Notes: generated from the sequence alone by a model not told the origin. A stretch of DNA of 6,349 nt from JAJXYP01 sp035541855 (GCA_035541855.1 DATKMM010000052.1:1-6349), one strand, 5' to 3'. Shown: positions 1-6,349, numbered from the stretch's first letter. Numbers and translations are program-made.

Positions 1-2232
1 GGGAATTCGGAGAACCGGGATTTCAAATCCGAGCTGGCGCATTTCGAACAGCTCCTGGCGGGAATGTCCGCGCTGCGCCGGCCGTTCGCGTTCGAGGTCG
101 CGGTGCCGCACATCGGCGAGGAGATCCACTTTTATATCAGCGTCCCGAAGCGGTCGTCGGAAGTGGTGGCGAAGCAGGTCCAGGGATTATGGAACGGCGC
201 GGCGGTGGAGCTCGCGGGCGACGACTTCAATGTTTTCAACGTGAACGGGGCGACCGCGGCGGCCTACCTGACGCAGAAGGAGAACTACGTCCTGCCGATC
301 CGGACGTACGCCGAACTTGGCGTGGATTCCTTCGAATCGATCGTAGGGGCGTTCGCGAAGATCAACGAGATCGGCGAGGGCGCGGCTATGCAGGTGGTCG
401 TCCAGCCGGCGCCGTCCGGTTTCCGCAAGCAGGCCCAGCATGCCATCGAGCGCCTGAAAAAGGGCGAGCCGTTCGCGAAGGCGTTCCACGGCAATGATTT
501 CCATGTGTCGAATGTCGGCGAGGTCTTCAACCCGAAAACGGAGGAGGAGAAGGCGAAGCAGAAAGCGGAACGCGTGGTGGACGACGAGGCCGTGAAGGCG
601 CTCACGGCGAAGATCGCGAAGCCGCTTTTCGAGGTGAACGTGCGCCTGGTCGCTTCGGCGGGGTCGCCGTTCCAGGCGGACGACATCCTGAACGGGCTCA
701 CGGCGGGGTTCAGCCAGTTCGGGGGCGCGTCGCGCAACGAGTTCCGGGTCGTGAAACCGAAAAATCCGGGGAAGATCGTCACGCAGTTCATCTACCGCAC
801 GTTCGAGCGCGGCCAAAAAATGGTTTTGTCATCCGAGGAGATCGCGAGCTTCTACCATTTGCCGATCTCGTCCACCGAGACGCCGCGCGTGAAATGGCTC
901 AAGGCCAAGGAAGCCGCGCCGCCGGAGAACCTGCCGAAGCAGGGCCTGCTCCTCGGGAACGCGACCTTCCAGGGCCAGGCGAAGCCGGTGTACCTGATGG
1001 ACGACGACCGCCGCCGCCATCTCTACGCGATCGGCCAGACCGGCACCGGAAAATCCACGCTGCTGGGGAATTTAATAATCGAAGACATCCAGGCCGGCAA
1101 GGGCGTGGCGATCATCGATCCGCACGGCGACCTCGTGGAGAACGCGCTTGGTTTCGTCCCGCGCGAACGCCTCGACGACGTGATCTATTTCGATCCCGGC
1201 GACCTGGCGCGCCCGCTCGGCCTCAACATGCTCGACTTCAACCCGGCGCGGCCGGAGGAGAAGACATTCATCGTGAATGAGATGCAGAGCATCTTCAACA
1301 AGCTGTTCTCGCAGGAGACGATGGGCCCGATGTTCGAACAGTACATGCGGAACGCGCTCCTGCTGCTGATGGAGGACATGGCGAACGAGCCCGCGACGCT
1401 CATCGAAGTGCCGCGCATCTTCACCGACGCCCCCTATCGCTTGCGCAAGCTCGAGCGGGTCCAGAATCCGGTCGTCGTCGATTTCTGGCAGAAGGAAGCC
1501 GTGAAGGCCGGCGGCGAGGCGTCGCTCGCGAACATGACGCCGTACATCACGTCGAAGTTCAATAACTTCATCTCGAACGACTACCTGCGGCCGATCATCG
1601 GCCAGCCGAGGTCCGCGTTCAACTTCCGCGAGGCGATGGATTCCGGGAAAATATTGCTCATCAACCTGTCGAAGGGCCGCATCGGCGACCTGAACGCGTC
1701 ACTCCTCGGCCTCATCTTCACGGGCAAGATCTTAATGGCGGCGCTCTCGCGCGTGGACGTCGCCGATGCCGCCGCCCGCCGCGATTTCTACTTATATATC
1801 GACGAGTTCCAGAACTTCGCGACTGACTCCATCTCGACCATCCTGTCCGAGGCCCGCAAGTACCGGCTGAACCTGACCGTCGCGCACCAGTTCATCGCCC
1901 AGCTGACGGACAAGATCCGGGATTCCGTGTTCGGCAACGTGGGTTCGATGCTCGCGTTCCGCGTCGGCGTCCAGGACGCGGAGTTTCTCGAAAAGCAGTT
2001 CGCGCCATCCTTCGACCGGAACGACCTGGTGAACATTGATAACCTCAATGCGTACGCCAAGCTTCTGATCGGCGGCCAGACCGCGCGCCCGTTCAACTTA
2101 AAGGTCCTCGGCACTTCGTGGGGCGGCGGCGACAAGGAGCTCGCGGCGAAGATGAAGGAATATTCGCGCATGAAGTACGGCCAGGACCGGCAGGTGGTCG
2201 AGGACGAGATCTTAAAACGCCTGCGGCAGTAA
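1..2232 (+). CDS. Type IV coupling-protein-like DNA-translocating ATPase (VirD4/TraD/HerA class), 5'-truncated
   Basis: The frame is open from base 1, so the gene begins outside the window. The first ATG in frame, at base 64, lies inside sequence that reads as continuous protein (ENRDFKSELAHFEQLLAGMS), so it is probably an internal Met. Numbering from base 1 gives 743 residues. Residues 1 to about 290 form an N-terminal region I cannot assign to a characterised fold; it carries an FYISVP stretch and a charged Lys/Glu-rich linker near residue 180. The motor domain follows: Walker A GQTGTGKS at 345-352 (Lys351), DPHGDL at 373-378, Walker B LYIDEFQNF with Asp601/Glu602, and an AHQF motif (His629, Gln630) typical of VirD4/TraD/HerA-type hexameric translocases. 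Family knowledge suggests ATP-driven DNA or protein movement at the membrane. No transmembrane segment is visible, but one could lie in the missing N-terminus. The gene ends with TAA 19 bases before the glycerate kinase. The motor class is secure; the substrate (conjugation, secretion or DNA segregation) is unknown. Confidence 0.85.
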   Translation, partial: GNSENRDFKSELAHFEQLLAGMSALRRPFAFEVAVPHIGEEIHFYISVPKRSSEVVAKQVQGLWNGAAVELAGDDFNVFNVNGATAAAYLTQKENYVLPIRTYAELGVDSFESIVGAFAKINEIGEGAAMQVVVQPAPSGFRKQAQHAIERLKKGEPFAKAFHGNDFHVSNVGEVFNPKTEEEKAKQKAERVVDDEAVKALTAKIAKPLFEVNVRLVASAGSPFQADDILNGLTAGFSQFGGASRNEFRVVKPKNPGKIVTQFIYRTFERGQKMVLSSEEIASFYHLPISSTETPRVKWLKAKEAAPPENLPKQGLLLGNATFQGQAKPVYLMDDDRRRHLYAIGQTGTGKSTLLGNLIIEDIQAGKGVAIIDPHGDLVENALGFVPRERLDDVIYFDPGDLARPLGLNMLDFNPARPEEKTFIVNEMQSIFNKLFSQETMGPMFEQYMRNALLLLMEDMANEPATLIEVPRIFTDAPYRLRKLERVQNPVVVDFWQKEAVKAGGEASLANMTPYITSKFNNFISNDYLRPIIGQPRSAFNFREAMDSGKILLINLSKGRIGDLNASLLGLIFTGKILMAALSRVDVADAAARRDFYLYIDEFQNFATDSISTILSEARKYRLNLTVAHQFIAQLTDKIRDSVFGNVGSMLAFRVGVQDAEFLEKQFAPSFDRNDLVNIDNLNAYAKLLIGGQTARPFNLKVLGTSWGGGDKELAAKMKEYSRMKYGQDRQVVEDEILKRLRQ

Positions 2233-2245
2233 GGCGATAGATCAT

Positions 2246-2251
2246 TAAAAT
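2246..2251 (+). promoter_or_regulatory. Possible -10 box (TAAAAT) before the glycerate kinase
   Basis: TAAAAT matches the bacterial -10 consensus TATAAT at five of six bases and sits in a short AT-rich island inside otherwise GC-rich DNA. If it is used, transcription would start near 2258, inside the longer open frame, giving a leader of about 24 bases for the ATG at 2282. No convincing -35 element lies about 17 bases upstream; that region is the GC-rich end of the ATPase gene. The island could equally be just an unstructured translation-initiation region. Confidence 0.25.
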
Positions 2252-3574
2252 ATGAAAATACGGAATTTTGAGGAGCTTGCAATGACGGATGCGCGGCGCG
2301 CGCTTTTGACGATCGCAGAGGCGGGGCTCGAGGCGATCGACACGAAAGCGGCGCTTGGGAAACTGATGCGGGTCGAGGGCGGCACGCTTTTTTTGGATGG
2401 CGAAAAGATAGATCTTGCCGCTGTCGGTAAGATCGTTTTCATCGCGGTCGGGAAGTGCTCGGCGGCCGCGGCTGCCGTCGCGGAGTCGGTGCTCGGCGGC
2501 CGCATCACGCGCGGCGTCGTCGTGGACGTTGAAAAATGCGCGGTCGGCCTGCCGCAGATAAAGACCTTCTGCGGGACGCATCCTTTGCCGTCGGACGTGA
2601 ACATGGCGGCGGCGGAAGCGATCGTCGAGGCGCTTCGCGGCCTCGCCGGGAACGACCTCGTTATTTTCGCCATCTCCGGCGGAGGATCGACCCTGCTGTT
2701 TCTGCCGGAGGACCGGCGCGACCGCAACGAGATCGGCGTGTTCAAGGCCCTCACCGATGCGGGCGCGGACATCCACGAGATGAACGTCGTCCGCAAGCAC
2801 ATGTCGCTCGCGCGCGGCGGCCACCTTGCGCAATACGCGTTCCCGGCGCGCCTCGTTTCGTTCATCTTCTCGGACGTCATCGGCGACGACCTTTCGTCCA
2901 TCGCCTCCGGCCCGACCGTGAAGGACCTCACGACCGTCGGGGACGCCGCGAAAGTGCTCGCGAAATACGATGTCCTGAGGACCTGCGGTATCGAGAACTG
3001 CGGCCTTGTCGAAACGCCGAAGGATGACAGATATTTCGCCCGGGCGACGAACATCCTCGCGGTTTCGAACGTCATCGCGCTTGATGCGATGCGGCGGTCG
3101 GCGGAGGCGCTGGGATACCGCGTCGAGGTCCGGAGCGCGGCGCTGGCCGGGGAGGCGGAGGGCGTCGCACGGATGGTCGCCGAATCGCTCCATGCCGCGC
3201 CCGCGGGGACGGCGCTTCTCTGGGGCGGCGAAACGGTTGTCACGATCCCGGAGGATACGGACCATATTGATCAAAAGACCGAAAAAATCGGAAATGGCGG
3301 CAGAAATATCACCGTTTGTGCGGCCGGTCTCGCATACATAAAAGAGGGCGAGGAGATCCTCTCGCTCGCCTCGGACGGCCACGACCACGGGCCGTTCGCC
3401 GGCGCGATCTGCGATACTATCACCGTAAAATCCGCTGCCGACGCCCATGCCGATGCCGCCGCATATCTCGCCCGGCACGACACCCAGGCGCTTTTTGAGA
3501 AGATCGGCAACTATCTTCTGACCGGCGACACCGGGTCGAACGTGTCGGACCTGATGATCGGGTTGAAGCCATAG
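2252..3574 (+). CDS. Glycerate 2-kinase, MOFRL/DUF4147 (class II) family
   Basis: A 440-residue protein, the usual length for the family (GckA/TtuD/GLYCTK-like). It is expected to phosphorylate D-glycerate with ATP, giving 2-phosphoglycerate in most characterised archaeal and Thermotoga relatives; some relatives give 3-phosphoglycerate. The N-terminal domain holds AVGK (Lys68), GTHPLP (His110), the glycine-rich SGGGS at 142-146, the VRKHMS and ARGG segments, and SDVIGDDLSSIASGPTVKD, all hallmarks of the family. The C-terminal MOFRL domain has SDGHDHGPFAGAICD, with Asp375, in place of the usual GTDGxDGPTxAAG form. The protein is presumably cytosolic. Two starts are possible. ATG 2252 (used here) includes the NFEELA segment that, from memory, aligns with the N-termini of relatives. 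ATG 2282 would remove ten residues and has a good AGGAG six bases upstream. The gene lies 19 bases after the ATPase and 21 before ppsA. Family assignment is firm; the exact product isomer and the start are not. Confidence 0.92.
   Translation: MKIRNFEELAMTDARRALLTIAEAGLEAIDTKAALGKLMRVEGGTLFLDGEKIDLAAVGKIVFIAVGKCSAAAAAVAESVLGGRITRGVVVDVEKCAVGLPQIKTFCGTHPLPSDVNMAAAEAIVEALRGLAGNDLVIFAISGGGSTLLFLPEDRRDRNEIGVFKALTDAGADIHEMNVVRKHMSLARGGHLAQYAFPARLVSFIFSDVIGDDLSSIASGPTVKDLTTVGDAAKVLAKYDVLRTCGIENCGLVETPKDDRYFARATNILAVSNVIALDAMRRSAEALGYRVEVRSAALAGEAEGVARMVAESLHAAPAGTALLWGGETVVTIPEDTDHIDQKTEKIGNGGRNITVCAAGLAYIKEGEEILSLASDGHDHGPFAGAICDTITVKSAADAHADAAAYLARHDTQALFEKIGNYLLTGDTGSNVSDLMIGLKP
2270..2275 (+). 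promoter_or_regulatory. Shine-Dalgarno-like GAGGAG deciding an alternative glycerate kinase start
   Basis: GAGGAG ends six bases before ATG 2282, an ideal spacing, whereas ATG 2252 has no purine-rich site at a suitable distance. This supports the shorter protein. Against this, the same bases encode the Glu-Glu of NFEELA, which I recall as part of the conserved N-terminus in relatives, so the match could come from protein sequence alone. Confidence 0.35.
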
Positions 3575-3589
3575 GCGGCGTGTTACAAT
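3563..3589 (+). promoter_or_regulatory. Putative extended -10 promoter giving a leaderless ppsA mRNA
   Basis: TACAAT at 3584-3589 matches TATAAT at five of six bases and is preceded by TG plus one base (3581-3583), the extended -10 pattern. A weak -35-like TTGAAG (four of six) lies at 3563-3568, only 15 bases upstream; extended -10 promoters do not depend strongly on a -35. With the last T at position -7, transcription would begin at about 3596, the A of the ppsA ATG. There is no Shine-Dalgarno sequence between the box and the ATG, which fits leaderless translation. The element overlaps the last codons and stop of the glycerate kinase, so ppsA could be transcribed independently as well as by read-through. 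Confidence 0.5.
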
Positions 3590-3595
3590 TAGAAT

Positions 3596-6073
3596 ATGTC
3601 ACATAAACCATTTACGGTGCGGTACGAGGAGGTCGGGATCAAGGATGTGGGCGAGGTCGGCGGGAAGAACGCGTCGCTCGGGGAGATGATCCGGACGCTT
3701 CACGCAAAGGGCGTGCCGGTGCCGAGCGGTTTCGTCGTCACGGCGACGGCGTATTTCCATTTTCTCGAGCAGACGGGCCTCGATAAATTTATCCGCGAAA
3801 CACTCCACGGCCTTGACACGAAGAAGCTCACCGACCTCCAGCGCGCCGGCAAGGCAGTGCGCGATGCGATCATGAAGACGGAATTTCCGGGCGATCTTAC
3901 GAAGGAGATCGTCGCCGGATACCGAACGCTCGAGAAACGCTACGGCAAGAACGCCGATGTCGCCGTGCGGTCGTCCGCGACGGCCGAGGACCTGCCGGGC
4001 GCGAGCTTCGCGGGCGAGCAGGAAAGCTATCTCGGCATCCGCGGGCCGGAGGAGGTTCTGCGCGCGGTGCGCGCGACGATGGCGTCGCTCTTCACCGATC
4101 GCGCCATCTCGTACCGCGCCGACCGCGGCTTCGACCATTTGAAGATAGCGCTCTCCGCCGGCGTGCAGAAGATGGTGCGCTCGGACAAGGCGTGCTCGGG
4201 CGTCATGTTCACGCTCGACACGGAATCCGGCTTCCGGAACATCGTGCTCATCAACGGTTCGTGGGGCCTCGGCGAGATGATCGTGAAGGGCGAAGTGACG
4301 CCGGACGAGTTCATCGTGTGGAAGGAGGGGCTTGAGCGGAAGGTACAGCGCCCGATCATCGAAAAGAAGCTCGGTGTGAAGCTGCGCAAGATGATCTACC
4401 ACCACGGCGCGGCGATCGAGCAGACGAAGGTTGTCCCGACCACGGACCGCGAGCGGGATTCTTTCGTGCTGACCGACGGGGAGGTGGCGGAGCTCGCGAA
4501 ATGGGGGACGATCATCGAGGAACACTACACGGAACACTATAAGAAGTGGACGCCGATGGACATGGAGTGGGCGAAGGACGGCGAAACGGGCAAGCTCTAC
4601 ATCGTCCAGGCGCGCCCGGAGACGGTGAACGCGAACAAGGACTTCTCGGAGGTCAGGGAATATAAAATGCAGGATGGCGGCGCGAAGGCGGTCCTCACGG
4701 GCGCATCGGTCGGTTCGAAGATCGCGGCGGGCAAGGCGCACGTCATTTTGGACACGCACCACATCGGCGATTTCAAGAAGGGCGAGATCCTCGTGACCAC
4801 GATGACGGACCCGGACTGGGAGCCGATTATGAAGATGGCGGCGGGCATCGTGACGGACAAGGGCGGCCGCACTTCGCACGCGGCGATCGTCTCACGCGAA
4901 CTTGGCATTCCGGCGGTCGTGGGCACGGAAAAGGCGACGAAGACCCTGAAGACCGGCGAGCCGGTCACGGTGGACACGACCGGCAGCGCGGGCAGCATCT
5001 ACCGCGGCGCATTAAAATTCAAGGTCATCGAGCACGACCTGAAGAAGATCCCGAAACCGGAAACGAAAGTGATGGTGAACGTGGCGATCCCGGACAGCGC
5101 CTTCGAGACCTCGTTCCTGCCGAACTCGGGCGTCGGCCTCGCGCGCGAGGAGTTCATCATCGCGTCGAAGATGGGCCTGCACCCGATGGCGCTGCTCAAT
5201 CTGGCGAAGCAGACGCCGGCGGTCAGGAAGGCCATCGAGCAGAAGATGCGCGGCTGGGATGACCCGAAGAAATATTATACAGACAACCTCGCGTTCGGCA
5301 TCGCGAAGATCGGCGCGGCGTTCTATCCGAACCACGTCATCGTCCGTTTCTCGGATTTCAAGACGAACGAATACCGGACCCTGCTCGGCGGCGAGATGTA
5401 CGAACCGAGGGAGGAGAACCCGATGATCGGCTGGCGCGGCGCGTCCCGCTACTACGATCCGAAGTTCAAGCCGGCCTTCATGCTGGAGGTCGCGGCGATC
5501 AAGCAGGTGCGCGAGGAGATGGGGCTCGACAACGTGATCCCGATGGTGCCGTTCTGCCGTACGGTGGAGGAGGGGATGAAGGTGCAGGAGGCCATGGCCG
5601 AGGCGGGTCTCGTGACGCGCTTCATGTCGGGGCACCGCTCGAAGAACGTCCCGCTCGGGCACAAGGTGAAGTTCGCCATGAAGAAAATAGCGGCCACGCC
5701 TATCTACGTGATGTGCGAGATCCCGTCGAACGTCCTCCTCGCCGACGACTTCCTGGAGGTCTTCGACGGCATGTCCATCGGCTCGAACGACCTCACCCAG
5801 CTCACGCTTGGCCTCGACCGCGATTCGGGCATCGTGACGAAGATCGCGAACGAGAACAATCCGGCCGTGAAGAAGCTGATCGCCGAGATCATCAAGAAGT
5901 GCCGCGCGAAAAAGAAATACATCGGCATCTGCGGCCAGGCGCCATCCGACTATCCCGACTTCGCACAGTTCCTCGTTGAGTGCGGCATCGAGAGCATCTC
6001 GCTCAACCCCGACACCGTCGTTCGCACGACGGTTGCCATCGCGAAAGAGGAGAAGAAGATGGGGAAGAAATAG
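3596..6073 (+). CDS. ppsA: Phosphoenolpyruvate synthase (pyruvate, water dikinase)
   Basis: An 825-residue cytosolic enzyme converting pyruvate, ATP and water to PEP, AMP and phosphate; in some glycolytic organisms the reverse direction yields ATP. The three domains are in the normal order. The N-terminal ATP-grasp domain (about 15-350) has GGKNASLGEM at 22-31 and VRSSATAEDLPGASFAGEQ with Arg125. The mobile phosphohistidine domain (about 370-465) has GGRTSHAAI with the phosphorylated His428. The C-terminal PEP/pyruvate barrel (about 485-815) has VRFSDFKTNE (Arg584), NPMIGWRGASRY (Arg614), CEIPSN (Glu708), GSNDLTQL (729-736) and GICGQAPSD with the catalytic Cys779. All key residues are present and the frame is intact. 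It is about 30 residues longer than E. coli PpsA (792), mostly through a basic insertion just before CEIPSN. YEPREENPM and the overall spacing favour PpsA over pyruvate, phosphate dikinase. The ATG at 3596 fits the family N-terminus and the leaderless-type promoter directly upstream. Confidence 0.97.
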   Translation: MSHKPFTVRYEEVGIKDVGEVGGKNASLGEMIRTLHAKGVPVPSGFVVTATAYFHFLEQTGLDKFIRETLHGLDTKKLTDLQRAGKAVRDAIMKTEFPGDLTKEIVAGYRTLEKRYGKNADVAVRSSATAEDLPGASFAGEQESYLGIRGPEEVLRAVRATMASLFTDRAISYRADRGFDHLKIALSAGVQKMVRSDKACSGVMFTLDTESGFRNIVLINGSWGLGEMIVKGEVTPDEFIVWKEGLERKVQRPIIEKKLGVKLRKMIYHHGAAIEQTKVVPTTDRERDSFVLTDGEVAELAKWGTIIEEHYTEHYKKWTPMDMEWAKDGETGKLYIVQARPETVNANKDFSEVREYKMQDGGAKAVLTGASVGSKIAAGKAHVILDTHHIGDFKKGEILVTTMTDPDWEPIMKMAAGIVTDKGGRTSHAAIVSRELGIPAVVGTEKATKTLKTGEPVTVDTTGSAGSIYRGALKFKVIEHDLKKIPKPETKVMVNVAIPDSAFETSFLPNSGVGLAREEFIIASKMGLHPMALLNLAKQTPAVRKAIEQKMRGWDDPKKYYTDNLAFGIAKIGAAFYPNHVIVRFSDFKTNEYRTLLGGEMYEPREENPMIGWRGASRYYDPKFKPAFMLEVAAIKQVREEMGLDNVIPMVPFCRTVEEGMKVQEAMAEAGLVTRFMSGHRSKNVPLGHKVKFAMKKIAATPIYVMCEIPSNVLLADDFLEVFDGMSIGSNDLTQLTLGLDRDSGIVTKIANENNPAVKKLIAEIIKKCRAKKKYIGICGQAPSDYPDFAQFLVECGIESISLNPDTVVRTTVAIAKEEKKMGKK

Positions 6074-6091
6074 CCAAGCTTGGTCCGGAGT

Positions 6092-6349
6092 ATGCCGTAT
6101 CCAATGCTCAGTGATGAAATAAAGAGGGTTGCCGGACTCCCGATCTGCTCATCTGAGGTCGCGACACGTTACGTTGCCCGCGCCGGCGAGGGGAACCTCA
6201 CGCGCGACGAGGATCCGGCGACGCATTTTTGCGTTTATTTCCTTCCCTACAATCCCGCCACCAAACAGATTTTCATGGTCCATCATAAGAAGGCTGGCAT
6301 CTGGCTGGCGCCCGGCGGCCACATCGACAGAGGTGAATCGCTCCATGGA
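6092..6349 (+). CDS. Nudix hydrolase, N-terminal part (cut by window end)
   Basis: The frame is open to the last base; 86 residues are visible from ATG 6092. The sequence GIWLAPGGHIDRGESLHG enters a Nudix box: Gly76 and Glu82 fit the start of the G-x5-E-x7-REUXEEXGU signature, and the catalytic REUXEE part lies beyond the window. Family members hydrolyse a nucleoside diphosphate linked to another moiety; the substrate cannot be told from this fragment. The upstream part (TRDEDPATHFCVYFLPYN, then FMVHHKK) is a beta-rich lead-in of the kind seen in many small Nudix proteins. The start is uncertain: GGAG at 6087-6090 is only one base from ATG 6092 and 13 bases from the in-frame ATG at 6104, so neither has ideal spacing. 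The gene lies 18 bases after ppsA with no terminator between, so co-transcription is possible. The opposite-strand frame over this region is a shadow. Confidence 0.85.
   Translation, partial: MPYPMLSDEIKRVAGLPICSSEVATRYVARAGEGNLTRDEDPATHFCVYFLPYNPATKQIFMVHHKKAGIWLAPGGHIDRGESLHG

Noticed and set aside
3..8. GAATTC at the left edge (with AAGCTT at 6076-6081) as possible cloning-vector junctions
   Set aside because: The coding frames run through or sit normally beside both sites with no change in composition, so these are ordinary chance six-base sites.
2093..3478. A 461-codon minus-strand open frame opposite the glycerate kinase
   Set aside because: It overlaps the well-supported kinase and the end of the ATPase, and has the Arg/Asp-rich composition of a shadow frame with no recognisable motif.
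3627..3633. Perfect anti-Shine-Dalgarno match AGGAGGT inside the start of ppsA, suggesting a downstream start
   Set aside because: The ATG that follows (3645) is out of frame and the in-frame GTG (3647) is 13 bases away. The bases encode the Glu-Glu-Val segment common at PpsA N-termini, and starting later would damage the GGKNASLGEM motif region.
3599..4879. A 426-codon open frame on the minus strand inside ppsA
   Set aside because: It is antisense to a clear PpsA coding region, its translation is dominated by Arg, His, Leu and Asp as expected from GC-rich complement frames, and it shows no domain motif.
6074..6083. Perfect 10-base palindrome CCAAGCTTGG directly after the ppsA stop, considered as a terminator or operator
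   Set aside because: With a realistic loop it leaves only a three-base stem, is not followed by a T run, and has no second copy in the window. Chance is a sufficient explanation.
6149..6346. A minus-strand open frame at the right end
   Set aside because: It lies opposite the Nudix lead-in and Nudix box, which are clearly coding on the plus strand.
1..6349. Idea that the ATPase, kinase, PpsA and Nudix genes form one new functional system
   Set aside because: Only the kinase and PpsA have a biochemical link. Nothing in the sequence ties the DNA-translocase-like motor or the Nudix protein to them beyond close packing, which is normal for a compact genome.

Overview
The window is a compact, gene-dense bacterial segment with high GC content, roughly 60% or a little more by eye. 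All four genes lie on the plus strand and are separated by gaps of only about 18-21 bases. In order they are: (1) the 3' part of a large type IV coupling-protein-like (VirD4/TraD/HerA-class) ATPase, cut by the left edge; (2) a complete glycerate 2-kinase of the MOFRL/DUF4147 family; (3) a complete phosphoenolpyruvate synthase (PpsA); (4) the N-terminal part of a Nudix hydrolase, cut by the right edge. No RNA gene, CRISPR array, insertion sequence or convincing rho-independent terminator was seen, and no stretch of 300 bases lacks a gene.

The likely source is an uncultivated lineage of the Candidate Phyla Radiation (Patescibacteria), probably a GC-rich member. This is inference from three things: the style of the ATPase (uncharacterised N-terminal region plus a T4CP-like motor, with a DPHGDL-type motif after Walker A), the compact layout, and a start-site pattern at ppsA that looks leaderless (an extended -10 box ending six bases before the ATG). 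The standard genetic code works throughout: the three visible stops are TAA, TAG and TAG, with no in-frame TGA inside the genes.

Two genes form a metabolic unit. Glycerate 2-kinase makes 2-phosphoglycerate, enolase (not in the window) converts it to PEP, and PpsA interconverts PEP and pyruvate. Together they could feed glycerate into lower glycolysis, or into gluconeogenesis when PpsA runs forward. The ATPase upstream and the Nudix protein downstream have no obvious link to this chemistry and may simply be neighbours.

The points most worth a second look are small-scale. They are the putative leaderless promoter of ppsA, an almost identical 11-base ATTA(A/G)AATATG sequence at the starts of both metabolic genes, two competing translation-start models for the glycerate kinase, a basic insertion of about 20 residues in PpsA just before its CEIPSN motif, and a divergent aspartate-glycine motif in the kinase C-terminal domain. 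I did not find a clearly novel multi-gene system.
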